Position numbers and translations under genes: made by a program. This document shows positions 8,238-10,478 of a DNA stretch of 10,478 nucleotides, in pieces; within the stretch, counting starts at the first letter, position 1; every line of letters starts with the position of its first letter. Origin of the DNA: an uncultured Odoribacter sp. (GTDB taxonomy: Bacteria > Bacteroidota > Bacteroidia > Bacteroidales > Marinifilaceae); NCBI GenBank assembly GCA_947176455.1, contig CAMWQQ010000041.1:1-10478 (forward strand). Reading direction: 5' to 3'. Below the pieces are notes generated by a model. It was not told the origin of the DNA and did not search any database. It saw nothing but the letters and a program-made list of their open reading frames with translations.

Positions 8238-8301
8238 GCTTTTTTTTGGTTTTTATTTAAAACCGCAAAAAGGAAAAACGGGTAGTCGGACGATTAAAAA
8301 A

Positions 8302-8820
8302 TCAAATAAAAATGAAGTAGAAATATTCTCGCAATTCCTTGCGCAATATCTTATAAGCATTCTTTTTGTGGAATTTTACCGCATCAATAGAGATTTTCAA
8401 CAAATCGGCTATTTCCTGATTGGTCTTTCCATCCAAATTCAGTAATATAATTTTACGTACCTGTTCCGGCAAACGACGGATCGCACCAAATAGCAATCTT
8501 CGGGTTTCTTCTTCAATAATGGCTCCCATACAATCGCTTTCAGTCGCCCCGACCGAAAGATGATTCGTCGCATAAAGCGTCTCCACCTTTCTATGCCGAA
8601 TACTATTCAAAGCCTTTCCGCGCACAGTCGTATACAAATAACTTCTTACAGAAAAACTATCCGAAAAGTTATCCCTATTTTCCCATAAGGCAACAAAAGT
8701 ATCTTGTATTATCGACTCACACTCTTCCATTTCCAAGCCGAAACGTCTCGCAAAGAAGACCAAAGCATGAAAATACTCTTCAAACGTGTCAGAAAAATTC
8801 ATTGTATAATTCCTCTTCAT
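8302..8820 (-). CDS. ECF RNA polymerase sigma factor (Bacteroidetes sigma-70 family)
   Basis: This 172-residue sigma factor has only regions 2 and 4, as in the large Bacteroidetes ECF expansion. Region 2 lies at about 13-80, with ESIIQDTFVALWENRD for core binding and SYLYTTVRGKALNSIRHRK for -10 recognition. Region 4 is at about 108-162, with LPEQVRKIILLNLDGKTNQE leading into the helix-turn-helix (EIADLLKISIDAVKFHKKNA), which reads the -35 element. The protein should direct transcription of susC and the genes after it when released by the adjacent FecR protein. The start at 8820 is tentative: an in-frame ATG at 8802 (MNFSDTF) has AAAAGGAA upstream and fits the usual family start as well or better. 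The tail after region 4 (REYFYFIFI) is short and hydrophobic, which is ordinary. It is the first gene of the minus-strand operon. Confidence 0.95.
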   Translation of the reverse strand: MKRNYTMNFSDTFEEYFHALVFFARRFGLEMEECESIIQDTFVALWENRDNFSDSFSVRSYLYTTVRGKALNSIRHRKVETLYATNHLSVGATESDCMGAIIEEETRRLLFGAIRRLPEQVRKIILLNLDGKTNQEIADLLKISIDAVKFHKKNAYKILRKELREYFYFIFI

Positions 8821-8850
8821 ACTTTAGTCTCTACTACTGATTAAACAAGG

Positions 8851-8858
8851 CAAAGATA
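8851..8858 (-). promoter_or_regulatory. Candidate promoter (-7 box TATCTTTG) of the sigma factor gene
   Basis: On the minus strand TATCTTTG fits TAnnTTTG. It lies 30 bases upstream of the ATG at 8820. Only a partial -33 match (CTTG at 8881-8884, spacing 22) is present. It would give a leader of roughly 25-45 bases depending on which ATG is used. This is a housekeeping-type promoter, consistent with basal expression of a sigma/anti-sigma pair. Confidence 0.45.
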
Positions 8859-8970
8859 ACAAGATATTCATTCCTACACCCAAGCGAATATCAAGATGCA
8901 GTAAAAATATTAAGAATATAAACTAAAACACCCAAATGTTGAAAAACAAAAAGAAATTGTTTTAACAGAA

Positions 8971-9000
8971 TTCGGAGACGATTAATCATCGTTTCCCGAA
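8971..9000. repeat. Bulged inverted repeat (hairpin)
   Basis: TTCGGAGACGAT at 8971-8982 pairs with ATCGTTTCCCGAA at 8988-9000 around the 5-base loop TAATC. As plus-strand RNA this gives 5 pairs, a bulged C, an A-U, a G-U and 5 more pairs. A weak T-tract (CGTCTTTTTC, 9001-9010) follows on the plus strand, so a terminator is possible, but no plus-strand promoter or gene is visible just upstream. It may instead be a regulatory site. Confidence 0.5.
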
Positions 9001-9010
9001 CGTCTTTTTC

Positions 9011-9068
9011 AAATTTCCCCTCAAAAGGGAAGAAATTGCCCACATTTGTCCCCTTTGAAGGGAAATTT
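9011..9068. repeat. Paired quasi-palindromes / 20-bp inverted repeat upstream of the ATPase gene
   Basis: The 20-base arms 9011-9030 and 9049-9068 are inverted repeats matching at 18 of 20 positions. Each arm holds a near-palindromic 16-mer: TCCCCTCAAAAGGGAA (9016-9031) and TCCCCTTTGAAGGGAA (9049-9064). These are also direct repeats with 13 of 16 matches. Centre-to-centre spacing is 33 bases, about three helical turns. The right copy sits just upstream of the -7 box at 9072, which suits a repressor operator. The repeat structure is seen directly; its function is inference. Confidence 0.7.
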
Positions 9069-9071
9069 GTG

Positions 9072-9079
9072 TATTTTTG
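9072..9079 (+). promoter_or_regulatory. Candidate promoter (-7 box TATTTTTG) of the ATPase gene
   Basis: TATTTTTG fits TAnnTTTG and ends 19 bases before the ATG at 9099. TTTG words occur at 9045-9048 and 9054-9057, but their spacings (23 and 14 bases) bracket rather than match the usual 19-21. Its position argues that translation starts at 9099 and not at the in-frame ATG at 9036, which lies upstream of the promoter word and between the repeat arms. Confidence 0.5.
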
Positions 9080-9098
9080 TGGCAAAAAGACAGCAGAT

Positions 9099-10274
9099 AT
9101 GATAGATCTTAAATTGGTCAGCTATATGCAGGAGGAGCTCCAACGCACTCCCACCAAATTTCAGCGGTATATGTATGACAAGATAATATGGACGGATCGT
9201 ATGATCGGTCTTGTCGGTCCACGCGGTGTCGGAAAATCCACGTTGGTCAAACAACACCTGCTGAACCACGAAGAACATACAGATTGGCTGTACGTATCTG
9301 CCGACCATACTTTTTTTTCCAACCATTCCCTGACAGACCTTGCCGATGAGTTTGTCAAAGAAGGAGGCAAACACCTCATCATCGATGAAATCCACAAATA
9401 CGAAAGCTGGTCAAGGGATCTGAAACAAATTTACGACACCCACGAATCCCTGCAGGTGATTTTCACTGGCAGTTCCATACTGGATATCCGAAAAGGGACA
9501 GCAGACCTCAGTCGGCGAGTCCTGATATTTGAAATGCAAGGACTTTCATTCCGTGAATATCTTGAACTGTTTGAAGACATTCGGCTACCTATTTACACGC
9601 TCGAGGAACTCCTTGCTCACCAAGTAAAGCTTCCCACAGATTTTCATCCACTGCCACACTTCCGGCATTATCTGGCAAAAGGCTATTATCCTTTCAGCCA
9701 ACTGGACGGTTATGAAATACGCCTCCAACAAATTATGTCCCAAACCATTGAAGTTGACATTCCCCAATATGCAGGAATGAACGTATCTACCGCTCGCAAA
9801 TTAAAAAGAATGCTCCATATCGTGTCAAAATCCGCACCTTTCAAGCCCAGCGTTCTCAATCTGAGCAGCGAACTGAAAATCAGTAAAAATGACGTGCCGG
9901 ACTATATGCTATTTTTGGAAATGGCAGGTATGATAGGACAATTACGCGATGAGACAGGCGGACTGCGCGGACTTGGCAAAGTAGACAAAACCTACATTGA
10001 CAATACCAACCTGATGTATGCCCTGGCAGACGACCTCCCCAACATCGGCAATGTCCGCGAAACATTTTTCTATAATCAGATGCGCGTAAACAACGAAATC
10101 GTTTCATCCAAGGTGTCCGATTTCCGAATCGGAGACTATACATTCGAAGTCGGAGGAGCCAAAAAAGGCAAAAAACAACTCCAAGGAATGAAAAACGGCT
10201 TCATCGTGAGGGATGAAATAGAATATGGACACAATGAATTTATTCCCTTGTGGTATTTCGGACTAAACTATTGA
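9099..10274 (+). CDS. AAA_14/DUF4143-type ATP-binding protein
   Basis: This 391-residue cytoplasmic protein belongs to a P-loop ATPase family that occurs in many copies in Bacteroidetes and archaea. It has a Walker A motif GPRGVGKST at 40-48, a Walker B with adjacent acidic residue HLIIDEIHK at 92-100, a sensor-1-like VIFTGSS at 120-126, and SRR at 138-140 with a possible arginine finger. Residues about 230-285 look like a winged helix (VLNLSSELKISKNDVPDYML). The C-terminal part (about 318-391) resembles the nuclease-like DUF4143 fold, with ETFFYNQM and DFRIGDYTFEVGG. In a PD-(D/E)XK reading, D341 and E350 are present but the expected lysine is G352, so catalysis is doubtful. I prefer the start at 9099 because a promoter word lies between it and the ATG at 9036. 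Its physiological role is not established. The locus gives no link to the neighbouring uptake operon apart from shared intergenic DNA. Confidence 0.88.
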   Translation: MIDLKLVSYMQEELQRTPTKFQRYMYDKIIWTDRMIGLVGPRGVGKSTLVKQHLLNHEEHTDWLYVSADHTFFSNHSLTDLADEFVKEGGKHLIIDEIHKYESWSRDLKQIYDTHESLQVIFTGSSILDIRKGTADLSRRVLIFEMQGLSFREYLELFEDIRLPIYTLEELLAHQVKLPTDFHPLPHFRHYLAKGYYPFSQLDGYEIRLQQIMSQTIEVDIPQYAGMNVSTARKLKRMLHIVSKSAPFKPSVLNLSSELKISKNDVPDYMLFLEMAGMIGQLRDETGGLRGLGKVDKTYIDNTNLMYALADDLPNIGNVRETFFYNQMRVNNEIVSSKVSDFRIGDYTFEVGGAKKGKKQLQGMKNGFIVRDEIEYGHNEFIPLWYFGLNY

Positions 10275-10278
10275 CCGA

Positions 10279-10478
10279 TCACCATATAAATACCTCTCTG
10301 AACACCTCCCCGGCAACCCGGACGGGGTCTTCTTGCGGGGTGGCGGCGTAATCGTTTTGCTGGTGCGTCCAGGGTTCTTCGAGGGCGTACCAGTCAATGT
10401 CGCGGGGTGGTTCGCCCGACAGGCGGTTTTGCAACTCGGCAAACCAGGTTTTCCAGCGCGGATAGTAAAAATCTTTCA
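10279..10478 (-). CDS. Probable alpha-N-acetylglucosaminidase (GH89), C-terminal fragment
   Basis: An open frame of 65 codons plus stop enters from the right edge on the minus strand. It begins KDFYYPRWKTWFAELQNRL and continues to EEPWTHQQNDY, ending VAGEVFREVFIW. The (D/N)-x-Y-x-PRW motif followed by an amphipathic helix and a late E-x-W/F segment is what I recall from the C-terminal helical domain of alpha-N-acetylglucosaminidase (NAGLU family, GH89), which removes terminal alpha-GlcNAc from heparan-type or mucin glycans. Catalytic residues are outside the window, so assignment rests on this short tail. It converges on the ATPase gene with 4 bases between the stops. GC content over 10321-10440 is 76 of 120 bases (63%), far above the uptake operon. 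The active gene product is probably secreted, but no signal peptide can be seen here. Confidence 0.7.
   Translation of the reverse strand, partial: KDFYYPRWKTWFAELQNRLSGEPPRDIDWYALEEPWTHQQNDYAATPQEDPVRVAGEVFREVFIW

Larger units (their letters stand above)
8821..9098. other. Divergent intergenic region between sigma factor and ATPase genes
   Basis: These 278 bases hold no convincing protein gene. They contain the candidate sigma-gene promoter (8851-8858, minus), an AT-rich short inverted repeat AAAACAA/TTGTTTT at 8943-8963, a bulged hairpin at 8971-9000, two related quasi-palindromes at 9016-9031 and 9049-9064, and a -7 box for the ATPase gene at 9072-9079. The density of symmetric sequence is high between 8943 and 9068. 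Confidence 0.6.

Noticed and set aside
8238..8301. Possible terminator between the sigma and anti-sigma genes
   Set aside because: Only 3-bp pairings (CCG/CGG) occur around A/T runs; too weak for a terminator, and the two genes normally share a transcript.
8891..9085. Minus-strand open frame of 64 codons in the divergent intergenic region
   Set aside because: It runs through the inverted repeats and the ATPase promoter word, has no ribosome binding region that stands out and no recognisable protein features; repeat structure explains the region better.
9036..9098. Upstream in-frame ATG extending the ATPase by 21 residues
   Set aside because: The extension crosses the right repeat arm and the TATTTTTG box and encodes an atypical N-terminus; the ATG at 9099 follows the promoter at a normal distance.
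10308..10330. GC-rich inverted repeat CCCCG/CGGGG as a terminator for the ATPase gene
   Set aside because: It lies inside the coding frame of the GH89 fragment, has a 10-base loop and only a poor T-tract (TCTTCTT); codon content explains it.

Overview
The window looks like a chromosome segment from a member of the Bacteroidales. The evidence is a SusC/SusD outer-membrane pair with an STN domain, an ECF sigma and FecR-type anti-sigma pair, several lipoproteins of Bacteroidetes-only families, A-rich ribosome binding regions, and -7 promoter words of the form TAnnTTTG. Genus cannot be settled from this sequence.

Positions 1-8820 read leftward (minus strand) as one regulated nutrient-uptake locus. 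In transcription order it holds an ECF sigma factor, a FecR anti-sigma factor, a 97-base gap, a SusC/RagA TonB-dependent transporter with an N-terminal STN signalling domain, a SusD/RagB lipoprotein, a DUF4843 lipoprotein, a PKD-like lipoprotein, and the first 19 codons of a further lipoprotein cut at the window edge. From susC onward the genes are 1-16 bases apart, so they are almost certainly one transcript. The expected circuit is that substrate bound by SusC/SusD is signalled through the STN domain to FecR in the inner membrane, which frees the sigma factor to transcribe susC and the genes after it. The substrate is unknown, because no hydrolase or sulfatase of this locus lies inside the window.

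The most interesting non-coding element is in the gap between fecR and susC. Read on the plus strand, antisense to the operon, it holds a TAAATTTG promoter word overlapping the susC start codon, a hairpin, and then a strong intrinsic terminator (9-bp perfect stem plus T5). This is the architecture of a short cis-antisense RNA covering the susC leader, like the DonS class known from Bacteroides fragilis.

Positions 8821-9098 are a divergent intergenic region with promoter words for both directions, a bulged hairpin, and two copies of a 16-base quasi-palindrome spaced 33 bases apart in front of the next gene. Positions 9099-10274 (plus strand) encode an AAA_14/DUF4143-type ATPase of unknown physiological role. 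It converges, with a 4-base gap, on the C-terminal end of a probable GH89 alpha-N-acetylglucosaminidase (minus strand, cut at the right edge), whose base composition is clearly more GC-rich than the rest.

Overall the protein-coding content belongs to known families. The parts that merit a second look are the candidate antisense RNA, the paired operator-like repeats, and the unexplained DUF4843/PKD-like lipoprotein set.
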